NCBI RefSeq assembly: GCF_900475285.1 | Contig: NZ_LS483370.1 | Span: 2,804,001 to 2,868,000 of the forward strand | Reading direction: 5' to 3' | Source: Pseudomonas taetrolens | Lineage (GTDB): Bacteria > Pseudomonadota > Gammaproteobacteria > Pseudomonadales > Pseudomonadaceae | Length of the DNA: 64,000 nt | In this document: in pieces, positions 9,112 through 18,943 of the stretch | Numbering within the stretch: position 1 is the first letter of the stretch | Layout of the letters: each line of letters starts with the position of its first letter | Program-made: the position numbers and the translations under genes | Notes under the pieces: model-generated | The model's database searches: none | Seen by the model: the letters and a program-made list of their open reading frames with translations, nothing else | What the model was told of the DNA's origin: nothing

Positions 9112-11556
9112 CTAATTCAGGCGGGCCAGCATTTCCCGGGCTTCAGCCTGTTGCTCCGGATTACCCTCGGCCATGACTTCAGCCAGGATGTCCCGGGCGC
9201 CATCACTGTCACCCATGTCGATGTAGGCCTGGGCCAGGTCAAGCTTGGTGGCGGCTTCATCGCTCCCCGCCAGGTAGTCGAACTCAGGTTCATCACCTTG
9301 CTCCACCGCATCGTCGGCGTCAAACCTGGCCGTATCGGCAAAGGGTTGGGCGATCGGCGGCTGCTCGAAGCTTTTCGACAGGCGTCGCAGCTCGGCATTC
9401 ACCTTCTCCAGCTCGATAGAAAAGCTGTCGGGTGCTGCCGCAGGTGGCACCTCCTTGTCGGCCAGTGACAAATCGAAGTCTGCCGGCTGGTCGAGATCGA
9501 ATGTCGACGGGTCTTCGCCCGCGGCTTCGGCTTCGGCCTGTTGTTTGAGGACGGCTTCGAAGCTCTGGGCATTGTCGGTCGTCGATGGGGCGGACGCCGG
9601 ACTGGAGGACAACTCGGCAGGCGACACCGACTCCAGCTCATCAAGACTCAGGTCGAAGTCGTGATCGAATTTATCGGTGTAAGGTTTTGCCGGCGACTCG
9701 TCACGCAGCATGTCCTTGACGAACTGCGCCTCCAGCTGAGCGGCAACGGCTGCAGTAGCAATCCCGGTAGCGGCGGCTGCCATGGAAGGATAACGGCTTT
9801 TAAGCTGCTCGACTTCGGCGAAGTTCTTGCCGTTGGCGACCAACTGGCGCTCCTGGCCAATAAAGGCCTCACGCTCCCCCAGCTCACCATGGACTTGCAT
9901 CAACTTCAGACGCAGGTCACTGCGCTGAGGCGCTTGCTCGATAGCAGCCTTGAGCAACTCGGACGCCTCATTGAACTGGCCCTGCTCGATCAAGTGCTCG
10001 GCCTGAATCAGGGCATCTGCCGGTGTTTTGACCAGCGACACCGCTGCAGGGGCTGCAACGGCAACCGCTGTCGCCACCACCGGTGCAGCAACCGCTGCAG
10101 GTGCAGGTGCAGGTGCAGGTGCAGGTGCAGGTGCAGGTTCGAGCTTGACGGTCGGCGCCGGCACTTCAAGCCCCTCGAAGCTGCTTTGCGGCAGGTCGAG
10201 ATCTTCCGGAAAACCGGTCTCATCTTCGAGCTCCCGCGCCATTCGCGCATGCCGCTCTGCCGCTTGCAGCGCTTTGCGACGGCGCACCAGTAGCAACAAC
10301 AAAAGCAGCAGCAATACAGCAGCACCACCGACCAGCCCCCAAAACAGCGGACTACCCAGCAAATCCTGAAGTTGTTGCTCGGCGCTCCTCGCACCCTCCT
10401 CGTCCTGCGCCGGAGATGGTGGCACTGCCGTCGCCGGCACACCCTCCGCCGCCGGGGCAATATCGGCTTCAGGCGCATCCGGCGCCTGTCCGGCCAACTG
10501 GGCCGGGATCGACACCGCCGGGTCAGCAGCCGTTGCGCCATCAGCCTGCAGCTTGGCCAACTGATCGTTTTTCAACTCGATCAAGCGTTGCAGCTTATCC
10601 AGCTGGCTTTGCAAATCATTCATCCGGCTTTGCAGCTCGGCATTTTCTCGACGACTGGAATCCAGTCCTTCCTGGGCCATCGACAGCTTGTCACTCAAAT
10701 TCTTCGCGTCCCCGGCCGCCCCCTCAGCGGAGGCCTTGGCTGCCTGGCCTGACACCAGGCTCAGGCCATCCGTTGCCGGCCTGGCCACTGCGGGAGCAGC
10801 CTCCGCTGCACGACCGGTAGCGTCCAACTGCTGGGCCAGTGGCACCGTGCGACGACCGCTGCGCCAGTCGGCATTCTGCGAAGCGACCTCGGCGATAGCT
10901 TTAGCCTGGGGCAACTGGGCGCTTTGCGTGGCATCCGGCAAGCGCAATACCTGACCGGTTTTCAAACGATTGATGTTGCCGTTGATAAAGGCATCGGGAT
11001 TAAGCGCTTGAATCGCCAGCATGGTCTGCTGGACCGAGCCACCGTTGCGCGCCTTGGCGGCAATTTCCCACAGCGTGTCACGCGCCGTGGTGGTGTGCGT
11101 AGAGGCTGCCGAGGAAGCGGCCGAAGCCGAAGCCGCCGCAGCGGTCTGGGGCGAAAACTTGGCCGGATCGAGCAGTACGCTGTAGTCACGCAGCAGACGC
11201 CCGCTTGGCCACATGACCTGCACCAGGAATTTGACGAAAGGTTCGGACAACGGCTGGCTGGAGGTGACGCGCAGCACACTCTTGCCATCGGCGTTGATCA
11301 CCGGAGTAAAGCGCAGATCATCAAGGAACGCTGGGCGTGGCACCCCGGCCTTGGCGAATTCTGGCTCCGGTGCGAGGCTCGGCACCACTTCAGCGGCGGT
11401 CAGGTCCTTGACATCCAGCAACTCGATTTCAGCCAGCAGTGGCTGGTTCTGAGTCGACTTAAGGGTCAGCTCACCGAGCCCAAGCGCCTGTGCCAGGCCG
11501 GACGAAAGCGCCGATGCGGCGGCTATTGCTAACACTAATTTGCGAACCTGAACCAT
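9112..11556 (-). CDS. fimV: FimV/HubP-type polar organiser
   Basis: Large inner-membrane peptidoglycan-binding protein (814 aa) needed in Pseudomonas for type IV pilus assembly and twitching motility; it acts as a polar hub. Domains in order: signal peptide (1-25), FimV N-terminal domain (to about 145), a LysM motif (about 155-210, DTLWEIAAKA ... TGQVLRLPD), a coiled coil (about 280-345), a membrane helix (about 400-425, a Leu-rich stretch followed by RRRK), an acidic low-complexity cytoplasmic region with a (Pro-Ala)7 tract, and a C-terminal TPR-like segment ending AREMLARLN. AAGGA lies 7 nt before the ATG. It lies between usg and truA. Confidence 0.94.
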   Translation of the reverse strand: MVQVRKLVLAIAAASALSSGLAQALGLGELTLKSTQNQPLLAEIELLDVKDLTAAEVVPSLAPEPEFAKAGVPRPAFLDDLRFTPVINADGKSVLRVTSSQPLSEPFVKFLVQVMWPSGRLLRDYSVLLDPAKFSPQTAAAASASAASSAASTHTTTARDTLWEIAAKARNGGSVQQTMLAIQALNPDAFINGNINRLKTGQVLRLPDATQSAQLPQAKAIAEVASQNADWRSGRRTVPLAQQLDATGRAAEAAPAVARPATDGLSLVSGQAAKASAEGAAGDAKNLSDKLSMAQEGLDSSRRENAELQSRMNDLQSQLDKLQRLIELKNDQLAKLQADGATAADPAVSIPAQLAGQAPDAPEADIAPAAEGVPATAVPPSPAQDEEGARSAEQQLQDLLGSPLFWGLVGGAAVLLLLLLLLLVRRRKALQAAERHARMARELEDETGFPEDLDLPQSSFEGLEVPAPTVKLEPAPAPAPAPAPAPAAVAAPVVATAVAVAAPAAVSLVKTPADALIQAEHLIEQGQFNEASELLKAAIEQAPQRSDLRLKLMQVHGELGEREAFIGQERQLVANGKNFAEVEQLKSRYPSMAAAATGIATAAVAAQLEAQFVKDMLRDESPAKPYTDKFDHDFDLSLDELESVSPAELSSSPASAPSTTDNAQSFEAVLKQQAEAEAAGEDPSTFDLDQPADFDLSLADKEVPPAAAPDSFSIELEKVNAELRRLSKSFEQPPIAQPFADTARFDADDAVEQGDEPEFDYLAGSDEAATKLDLAQAYIDMGDSDGARDILAEVMAEGNPEQQAEAREMLARLN
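10097..10138. repeat. Hexanucleotide microsatellite (GCAGGT)7 inside fimV
   Basis: Seven perfect copies of GCAGGT on the plus strand, in frame with fimV on the minus strand and encoding a Pro-Ala tract in the cytoplasmic linker. Six-base units keep the frame, so slippage would change linker length without inactivating the gene. Confidence 0.95.
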
Positions 11557-11717
11557 AGCCTCTTCCTTTTTGGTGCAAGTCCCGTCCCCCGAGACCTGTG
11601 TGGCTGCTGCCTGAAGGCAGGTACCTGCTGTATTGAAGGCCAGGTATTTTGCCCTGTTACACTTTTAAGCCCCGACAGCAGCCTAGAACCATTCTGCAAA
11701 TTGACGCCAAGTATCTT

Positions 11718-12728
11718 TTACAGCTGGTCTTTTATCAACAACTCAGCCAGTTGAACGGCGTTCAGTGCGGCCCCTTTGCGTACGTTATCTGACGCCAGCC
11801 ACAGATTAAGTTCAGAAGCGTCGTCCACTCCCTGACGAACACGGCCGACATACACCACGTCCTGACCCACAGCATCACCGACCGCAGTCGGATAATCGCC
11901 CGCCTCCACCAGTTCGATACTGTCGCCCGCTTCGAGCGCTGCATTGACTGCAGCCAGATCCACCGGTGCCGCCAGTTGCAGTGACACACTAAAGCTATCG
12001 CCAAAAAATACCGGCGCTTGAATGCAGGTCACCGATACTTTCAATGCTGGCATTCCCAGCAACTGGCGCAATTCGGTCACCAGGCGTTTTTCCAGAGGCA
12101 CGTGACCCTGTGCATCAGGCTTGCCGACCTGAGCCAGCAGATTGAACGCCATCTGCCGGTCAAAGAACGTGGACTCCAACGGGCGCAAGTTCAACAGTTC
12201 GGCGGTTTGACGCGCCAGTTCGGACACTGCTTCACGGCCCTGGGCAGACACCGCCAGACATGCGGTCACATTGACCCGCTGAATATCCAGCACACCACGC
12301 AATGGCGCGAGTACAACTGCCAGAGCCGTGGCTGACGGGCTCGGGCTGCTGACCTGAATCGGTTTTTCCAAGCCTGCCAACACCTGTGCATTGGCTTCAG
12401 GCACGATCTGCGGTGCCTGGCCCGCCGGCAACGCACCCGACAAGTCGATTATTGCGCAACCGGCAGAGCTGGCCTTGGATGCAAAACTCAAGGTAACGGC
12501 AGGACCTGCCGCGAAGAACACCAGCTTGACCTTGCTGAAATCGAATTCGTCGACTTCACGCACTCTTACGTTTTTGCCTCGAAAAGGCACCGAATGCCCG
12601 GCGGATTCACTGCTGGCCAGCAAGTGCAAGTCAGCCACCGGAAAACTGCGCTCTTCGAGTATTTGTACAAGGGTTTCGCCGACAGTGCCGGTGGCGCCGA
12701 CGACGGCGATATCAAAGGACTGGCTCAT
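11718..12728 (-). CDS. usg: Aspartate-semialdehyde dehydrogenase-like protein (Usg-1 type)
   Basis: Paralogue of Asd (336 aa) with the N-terminal nucleotide-binding motif GATGTVGETLVQIL and the dimerisation/catalytic domain. Where true Asd enzymes have the active-site Cys (NCT or NPGC), this protein reads VSSPSPSATA, so the nucleophile appears to be Ser or missing. Catalysis as a semialdehyde dehydrogenase is therefore doubtful, as for the Usg proteins of other gammaproteobacteria. GAGG lies 7 nt before the ATG. In Pseudomonas this gene normally follows asd directly; here a 4.7-kb gene separates them. Confidence 0.88.
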   Translation of the reverse strand: MSQSFDIAVVGATGTVGETLVQILEERSFPVADLHLLASSESAGHSVPFRGKNVRVREVDEFDFSKVKLVFFAAGPAVTLSFASKASSAGCAIIDLSGALPAGQAPQIVPEANAQVLAGLEKPIQVSSPSPSATALAVVLAPLRGVLDIQRVNVTACLAVSAQGREAVSELARQTAELLNLRPLESTFFDRQMAFNLLAQVGKPDAQGHVPLEKRLVTELRQLLGMPALKVSVTCIQAPVFFGDSFSVSLQLAAPVDLAAVNAALEAGDSIELVEAGDYPTAVGDAVGQDVVYVGRVRQGVDDASELNLWLASDNVRKGAALNAVQLAELLIKDQL

Positions 12729-12889
12729 GGATCTACCTCAGGCGAAACGTGGGGAGGCGCACTTTAACCGTCCGAGAAGAGTCAGGCAATTTAAGCGGCA
12801 TGCAAGACGCAGCCTTGACGGTGATTGCGTAATGGCTGGAGGGGCGATCTGCAGCGCCGGATTCAACCTGACGCTACCTGCCGCTCAAA

Positions 12890-12918
12890 CATGAGGGCGA
12901 GCCTGGTTCGCCCTCATG
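12890..12918 (-). terminator. Hairpin downstream of the toxin-like gene
   Basis: Perfect 11-bp inverted repeat (CATGAGGGCGA/TCGCCCTCATG, 7-nt loop) 9 nt after the stop of the large minus-strand gene, followed by TTTGAG. It is a likely terminator. The rest of the gap up to usg (12729-12889) contains no recognisable gene. Confidence 0.55.
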
Positions 12919-12926
12919 CTGCTGAA

Positions 12927-15900
12927 TCAGGGCGCCAACGGCAAGAACCAGCGTTGCGCCAGGCCCTTGCCGATCTGCCCGCGGTGAACGTTGACAGCTG
13001 CTTGCGAGCTTTGAGCGTCGGACAGCAGCGTGTAGTAGCTCTGCTTGCGTTGAGCAGCGGTTTTCAGGTGCGCCACCGTGTAGTTCTGCTTGGGCGTGTC
13101 AGCCGCCGTGTAATGAAAATGGGCATACCACAGGGGCGCGCCGCCCTTGTGGTTCACGGCGTACTCCTGAATGAAATCGCGACGTTCTCCGCGCAGGGCT
13201 ATACGCTCGCCCAAGCGGGCAATTTGCACCAGATCATGTTCGAGCAAATGCTGCAGGTTGCCATGGGTAGGGGGCAAGTCCAGGCTGGCCTGGGTCCGCA
13301 GTTCACGCCCCTTGCCGGCCAGACGGGCAGCACCCGCACGCATGTCGCTCACCAGTGCCAGATCAGCTTCCTGACGTGAGCTATGCGCGGTAGCCTGGAT
13401 CGCCTGTTCAAGTTCCGTCGCCATATGTTCCAGGCGCTCCGCCTCGTGAGCGAGCACCTCTTCCAGCTCTTGGGGGTATCTGGAAATCTTGCTGTAACTG
13501 TCAGCCCGCTTCACATGATTGTCGAGCTGACTGAAAAGCTTGCGCGCCTCGCCCTTGATCTGGTCGAGCGGGCGCGCGGGCGGGCGAACCTCGTCGGGCT
13601 TGAGGCCTTGAACTTCATCCCATACGTCTCCATGCCTTGAGTACGTAGCCAGCAATTCGTTGTTGTATTCAGAGCGGATTTCGACCACTTCGAGCGGCCA
13701 GTCTCTGGTTGGCAATCGCGTCTGGCCGATCAATCTGCCGCGGTGACGGGTCCTGATCACACGCTTGTGCGGTGCGCCGACGGGATGCGGTGTCCGCCTG
13801 GGGGCGTGCCTGCGGGTTTCGACAGCAGGTTTCATTGCCACCTCCAGTTGCCGGGCCACATTCTGGTACAGATCCTCCACCAGCTTGAGCAGCCGGTTGA
13901 AGTAGGCGTGGTCCAGCTCGTCGACATTGACGATGGCAATACCCTGCAAGGCATCCAGCACCCGACCGTAGCGCTCCACCAGACTGCTCAATACCTCCAG
14001 CCGTTCGCTGGTCGTAAAATCCAGCGCATCGAGATCGGTGTGCGTGCGCACCTGTTCTTGCATGGGTTCAAGCAAGGCATTCAGGCTCTCCGGCAGCGTC
14101 CGCTCCCACACCTTGATGCAAGGCAAGACGATTGCATGCAGCTGCATGCCCTTGACGCACAGCGCACTCATTTCTTCGACCGGACGGTCGCTGGTCAGGC
14201 GCGCATAGCGCTCGCCCCCCGCTTCACCCAGCTCAAACAACTCCGCGAGCCAGCGATCCTTCACCTCCAGCCAATGGATGGAGCGCTCATTGATTTCTAC
14301 CAGTTCCTTGACGTACTCCGGGTATTGCTCGTGATGGGCCGCGATGGCTTTTTCAAGCTCTGGACCGCGACCGTTGAAAGAGGCCCCTTTTTCATAGTGA
14401 GCCTTGCGATCCAGCTCCGAGATGACCACCAATTTGCGTACATTGTTGATCAGGTTTTCCATCAAAATCGCCCGCGTCGCAACGGGAATCGGGATCTGCA
14501 GCTCGGTACGCTCTTGATGACTCTCCAGCAACTGCTGGTAAACGGCCGTCTGTTTCTGCAGGAGGTTGTCGAACCGCTGCCGGAAAGTGGCACGTTGTTC
14601 GGCAGTGAACCTAGGGTCTTCAGCGGCACGCTCCATGACCGATTGTGCAATGTCGATCTCTTGCTGCTGTGTCACCTGCTGCGCAAGGAACTGGTCATAC
14701 TCGACTTGCAGCTGGTGTTTACGCTCCGCTTTTTGCTGGCGCAGGGCGGCCAGTCGCTTGGGCGGCATGCCCCCTCTCAGACGCAACCCCAAGTCCAGCG
14801 TCCATTGACCGTTTGCCCACTGCAGACCGGGACCGCGGAGATTGATGTCATTCGGGTCGACGATCACAAGTCCTCCACCCTCTTCACTTTCAACCCGGTA
14901 CAGATTGCCCTCCACCTGGACATGCCGCTTCTGGTTCATGAGGTAGATCCCGTCAGGTGACGGCGCGGGCAAAGCTCCGGAAGGCTGTACCTGAAGACGT
15001 GACAACCTGGTGCGCTGGCTTGGGGTCAGTCGCTGGCGGGCACTGACAAAGCTGAAATCCAGGGTGGTGGCTTCCGGCCGGGGCAATTCACCTGCCAGGG
15101 CAACGGTCCCGTCAATGACGCTCGGTGATGGAGGAACCGGCCATTGTTCGGTGACACGTTCAGACACCCGGCTACGCACCACCTGCTCCCTGACACCGCG
15201 ATCCAATGGCAAGGCCGCCCCATGCCCGCCCGGCGCCATTTGAAACAACAGCATGCCCAGGTTGAGCAGCAGGTCGACCATGGCCAGTTCTCGCTGGATC
15301 GGGTCAGTGCTGTGCAGAGCCGGAATGTCCCGCACGGCAGACGCTATCAGACTGAGCAACCAGCCTGTGAGCATTGCCGGCCCCCGCAGGACGGGCAGCA
15401 ACAAGGTATTGAAAATCAGGCCTCCCCCTTCGAGCAGGACCTCCCAGCGGCTTTCACTGTTGGACACGGACTCCCTGTTCGCCTGATCTACCAGGGCCCG
15501 GGCGTTGCTGCCGTAGAGGTATTCCAGCAACTTGCCGTACTGCAGCGACTGCAATAACTCATCGCTGCTACCGTCAATGGCCAGGCTGGCTGGCAGCGGT
15601 GCTTCCAGCGTAGAGAAATCGCTGCCCTGACCAAAACGTACGTAATGCGGCTCTTGAAAACCACCATTGGCATAAATGGGCCGAGCGAGGTCGCTCAACC
15701 AGATCAACACGCTGGTTTGCAACGCCCCTGGCGTGGCAATGGCATCCAGTAATGCTGCGCGGGAACTGAATTCGTGCAGCGAGGGGGAATACAGCGGGCG
15801 ATACAACAGGTGAGGCCCGACAGTCTGGTCTGCCGGTTCAATCACAAACATGTTGCTGACCACGTCCGCACGCGCATCGGGCTTGCGCAGCAGGGCCAAA

Positions 15901-17615
15901 TGGCGAATGACGACTGGCACACCCTCAACCTCGCGTCCTTGCGCTTCAGGATGCATCAGTGCGGCGACGTAGCGCGCGCCAAGCGGGGTCAGGCCGTTTT
16001 CACCCTTGAGGCTGAATTCCAGTGCCTGCAAGGGCAACTGCACACTGACCTGATCGGAAAAAAACTGTTCGCGCCTGAGCGCATCCGGCGTATCGCCCAG
16101 CAGCATTGTCTGCAGCTGCTGCGGGTATACCCGACCGATATCGACCTGTTCGATCAAGCCACCGCGGCGCGTGATGTATTCCGGGGTCAGCCAGGCCGGC
16201 AGGGCCAGACCGAGGCGATGGCGCAGGGTCATATGCCCCTGCGGCCTGCCCGACAGGTTTTTCAGCGCCAGCTCCGTCAGGCTCATGCTCACCCGCTCGA
16301 CGATGCCGACCGGGCTTGGATTGCCGAACCTGCCGGGTGAGCCGATGACGCTCTGGAACGTCAGTTCAATATCGTCCGGGTGGTACATCGCGCCGGGTAT
16401 GTGCTCCAGCAGGTGCGTCTCCAGTCGCGCCTGATCCTGCTGCATCTGCCGTGTCAGGGCTTCGACGGTGAATTGGTGGATATCTGCAATACCGGAGAGG
16501 AAGGTCTGGCCCCGGCTGCTTTTTTTCGCCAGGGCCAACTCAAGGCTGTAGCGCCGGTAGCTGGCCTGATCGGCGAGCGGAGCCTGCTGTAGCCAGTCGG
16601 GCACCGCCGCCCTGAGCGTATCGAGCACTTGCGCGCTGACCTGAGGAGCATCGAGTAGCGCCTGCGCAGGATCGGTCAACTCCGTGTACACCGCTTGCAA
16701 GGCTGGCAACCCGACACGGGCGGGCAGTTGAAGGGTACCCAGGCGCTCCAGCTGCCGGTCAAGAATGATTGCAGCCAGGGTATCGAAGAGGTTGCCGTCG
16801 GGTTCGTAACGCCTGATGACAATCTGCTCGAGTGCGAATTTCTGGCTGATGCGCTGCGTCTCATAGCGCATGGCTTCATCCAGAAAAGGGAAAGACCTGA
16901 TCTGGCCGTCTGGCTGACACAGCAGAACCTGTTTTGCCCTGGCAAGCACCAGTGTCGTACTCAAGCGGGTACTGGACACGCCCTTGCCGCCCAACGTGGT
17001 TTCAAGGCAATAGGCAAAGGTTGCATCAACGCTGTAGCGGCGCATGCGTTCGGCGCGTTCGGGGCACTGGGTGATCTGGTCGATCATTTCCCGTGCCCCG
17101 CCCCCTAGATCCTGCTGGCGAACAGCGCAGATGCTCAGCGTGTCCTTGAGCACATCGCTGAACCAGCGCCAACGGCTGACGCCGGCATCCGACGCTTCAC
17201 TCCAGTAATCACTCAAGGCACTCTGCAGGACGATGGGCAAGCGCCAGGGCAATTCTTCGATCAGTGCTTCAATGACCTGCATGTCCACACTGCCGTCGGC
17301 AGGAGCCAGCCAGTCACCGGTTTCGCTGGACAGGTAGAAAGACCGGTTGAAACGCGGACGCAGGTCCAGCTTCGTACCGCTGGCCAGGTAATCCAGCACC
17401 CGCGGCATCAATGGCGACAAGCTCCAGGTCCCGTCCGAGTCCGGCGTGGCCAGCCGGACGCGGGACACATCGATCACCAGTGTGGGGTATTTTTCGGCAA
17501 TGGCTGATGCCAGTGCTTGCCGGGTAGCGTTTTCCAGGGTTGGACGGCTGGCAAACTGTGCCCTGACGGCGCTTACCGTAGGCACTCGTATCAAGGTTGA
17601 GGTCGGATCAGACAT
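12927..17615 (-). CDS. DUF6543/dermonecrotic-toxin-like giant protein
   Basis: Protein of 1562 aa with the look of the Pseudomonas 'dermonecrotic toxin domain' (DUF6543) family. Phrases typical of that family include YRPLYSPSLHEFSSRAALL and LIWLSDLARPIYANGGFQEP around residues 600-660. A hydrophobic stretch near 720-765 (FNTLLLPVLRGPAMLTGWLL) may insert in a membrane. Residues about 950-1100 are Gln/Glu/Arg-rich and probably coiled coil. There is no signal peptide. The ATG at 17615 has AAGGA about 7 nt upstream; the longer frame to 17645 is unlikely. It is flanked by asd and usg and followed by a hairpin. The function, secretion route and target are unknown, and no immunity gene is evident beside it. 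Confidence 0.75.
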   Translation of the reverse strand: MSDPTSTLIRVPTVSAVRAQFASRPTLENATRQALASAIAEKYPTLVIDVSRVRLATPDSDGTWSLSPLMPRVLDYLASGTKLDLRPRFNRSFYLSSETGDWLAPADGSVDMQVIEALIEELPWRLPIVLQSALSDYWSEASDAGVSRWRWFSDVLKDTLSICAVRQQDLGGGAREMIDQITQCPERAERMRRYSVDATFAYCLETTLGGKGVSSTRLSTTLVLARAKQVLLCQPDGQIRSFPFLDEAMRYETQRISQKFALEQIVIRRYEPDGNLFDTLAAIILDRQLERLGTLQLPARVGLPALQAVYTELTDPAQALLDAPQVSAQVLDTLRAAVPDWLQQAPLADQASYRRYSLELALAKKSSRGQTFLSGIADIHQFTVEALTRQMQQDQARLETHLLEHIPGAMYHPDDIELTFQSVIGSPGRFGNPSPVGIVERVSMSLTELALKNLSGRPQGHMTLRHRLGLALPAWLTPEYITRRGGLIEQVDIGRVYPQQLQTMLLGDTPDALRREQFFSDQVSVQLPLQALEFSLKGENGLTPLGARYVAALMHPEAQGREVEGVPVVIRHLALLRKPDARADVVSNMFVIEPADQTVGPHLLYRPLYSPSLHEFSSRAALLDAIATPGALQTSVLIWLSDLARPIYANGGFQEPHYVRFGQGSDFSTLEAPLPASLAIDGSSDELLQSLQYGKLLEYLYGSNARALVDQANRESVSNSESRWEVLLEGGGLIFNTLLLPVLRGPAMLTGWLLSLIASAVRDIPALHSTDPIQRELAMVDLLLNLGMLLFQMAPGGHGAALPLDRGVREQVVRSRVSERVTEQWPVPPSPSVIDGTVALAGELPRPEATTLDFSFVSARQRLTPSQRTRLSRLQVQPSGALPAPSPDGIYLMNQKRHVQVEGNLYRVESEEGGGLVIVDPNDINLRGPGLQWANGQWTLDLGLRLRGGMPPKRLAALRQQKAERKHQLQVEYDQFLAQQVTQQQEIDIAQSVMERAAEDPRFTAEQRATFRQRFDNLLQKQTAVYQQLLESHQERTELQIPIPVATRAILMENLINNVRKLVVISELDRKAHYEKGASFNGRGPELEKAIAAHHEQYPEYVKELVEINERSIHWLEVKDRWLAELFELGEAGGERYARLTSDRPVEEMSALCVKGMQLHAIVLPCIKVWERTLPESLNALLEPMQEQVRTHTDLDALDFTTSERLEVLSSLVERYGRVLDALQGIAIVNVDELDHAYFNRLLKLVEDLYQNVARQLEVAMKPAVETRRHAPRRTPHPVGAPHKRVIRTRHRGRLIGQTRLPTRDWPLEVVEIRSEYNNELLATYSRHGDVWDEVQGLKPDEVRPPARPLDQIKGEARKLFSQLDNHVKRADSYSKISRYPQELEEVLAHEAERLEHMATELEQAIQATAHSSRQEADLALVSDMRAGAARLAGKGRELRTQASLDLPPTHGNLQHLLEHDLVQIARLGERIALRGERRDFIQEYAVNHKGGAPLWYAHFHYTAADTPKQNYTVAHLKTAAQRKQSYYTLLSDAQSSQAAVNVHRGQIGKGLAQRWFLPLAP

Positions 17616-17708
17616 GAGCATTCCTTTTAAACCGCAGTGGGTCATATGACCGGTAGCGCATTTACGCCAGGAATCCTCGACATCGAGCGGTAGTTAAATA
17701 TGCCGGGC

Positions 17709-17747
17709 AAAAAAAATCCCGCGCCTCATTCAAGGCGCGGGATTTTT
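17709..17747 (-). terminator. Strong rho-independent terminator after asd
   Basis: Perfect 10-bp stem ATCCCGCGCC/GGCGCGGGAT with an 8-nt loop and a run of eight T on the minus strand, 16 nt past the asd stop. The plus strand also has TTTTT, so it may work in both directions. It isolates the leu-asd transcript from the toxin-like gene. Confidence 0.93.
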
Positions 17748-17762
17748 CGATACATCAGCGAA

Positions 17763-18875
17763 TCAACGTTCCAGCAGGATCCGCAGCATGCGGCGCAACG
17801 GTTCAGCTGCGCCCCACAACAGCTGGTCACCTACAGTGAATGCACCGAGGAACTGCGAGCCCATGTTCAGCTTGCGCAGACGTCCCACCGGCACATTCAG
17901 GGTGCCCGTCACTTTGGTCGGACTCAGCTCTTGCATGCTGATTTCACGCTGGTTCGGCACCAGTTTGACCCACGGGTTGTGCTGGCTGATCAGCCCTTCG
18001 ATATCAGCCATTGGCACATCCTTGTTCAGCTTGATGGTCAATGCCTGGCTGTGGCAACGCATCGCACCGATACGCACGCAGATGCCATCCACCGGAATCG
18101 GGTTCTTGAAGCGACCCAATACCTTGTTGGTTTCTGCCTGGGCCTTCCATTCTTCACGGCTCTGGCCGTTTGGCAGTTCCTTGTCGATCCACGGGATCAG
18201 GCTGCCGGCCAGCGGTACGCCGAAGTTCTCGGTCGGGTAGGCATCGCTGCGCATGGCTTCGGCCACACGACGGTCGATATCGAGGATGGCGCTGGCCGGA
18301 TCCGCCAGTTGATCTGCAACTGCCGCATGGGTCGCGCCCATTTGCTTGATCAGCTCGCGCATGTTCTGGGCGCCGGCACCCGATGCCGCCTGATAGGTCA
18401 TGGCGCTCATCCACTCCACCAGACCCGCTTCAAACAGGCCACCGAGGCCCATCAGCATCAGGCTGACGGTGCAGTTGCCACCAATGTAGTTCTTGGTGCC
18501 CGCATCCAGCTGCTGGTCGATCACCCTGCGGTTGACCGGGTCCAGAATAATGACCGCGTCATCCTGCATGCGCAGGCTCGACGCCGCATCGATCCAGTAA
18601 CCTTGCCAGCCCGCTTCACGCAGCTTGGGGAACACCTCGCTGGTGTAGTCGCCGCCCTGGCAGGTCAGGATCACATCGAGGGTTTTCAGCTCTTCAATGT
18701 TGTAAGCATCCTTGAGCGGGGCAATATCCTTGCCCACTGACGGACCCTGTCCACCGACATTGGAAGTAGTGAAAAACACCGGCTCGATAAGATCGAAATC
18801 CTGCTCTTCCAGCATCCGCTGCATGAGCACGGAACCGACCATACCGCGCCAACCGACCAGACCTACACGTTTCAT
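17763..18875 (-). CDS. asd: Aspartate-semialdehyde dehydrogenase
   Basis: Makes aspartate semialdehyde for lysine, methionine, threonine and diaminopimelate synthesis (370 aa). The N-terminus [17 protein letters not shown] holds the NADP-binding loop, and the catalytic Cys is in [10 protein letters not shown]. The frame is open to 18920, but the ATG at 18875 matches the family start and has AAAGGTG 9 nt upstream. It lies downstream of leuB and ends at a strong terminator. Confidence 0.96.
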   Translation of the reverse strand: MKRVGLVGWRGMVGSVLMQRMLEEQDFDLIEPVFFTTSNVGGQGPSVGKDIAPLKDAYNIEELKTLDVILTCQGGDYTSEVFPKLREAGWQGYWIDAASSLRMQDDAVIILDPVNRRVIDQQLDAGTKNYIGGNCTVSLMLMGLGGLFEAGLVEWMSAMTYQAASGAGAQNMRELIKQMGATHAAVADQLADPASAILDIDRRVAEAMRSDAYPTENFGVPLAGSLIPWIDKELPNGQSREEWKAQAETNKVLGRFKNPIPVDGICVRIGAMRCHSQALTIKLNKDVPMADIEGLISQHNPWVKLVPNQREISMQELSPTKVTGTLNVPVGRLRKLNMGSQFLGAFTVGDQLLWGAAEPLRRMLRILLER

Positions 18876-18943
18876 CGCAACTACACCTTTAACAAAAAGT
18901 GGGGTCGTTACTTCCACCAACAGGAAGTAACGGGCCCGAGAGA

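Noticed and set aside
13743..14960. 405-codon plus-strand frame opposite the toxin-like gene
   Set aside because: Antisense shadow; composition is His/Gln-rich as expected for a reverse frame.
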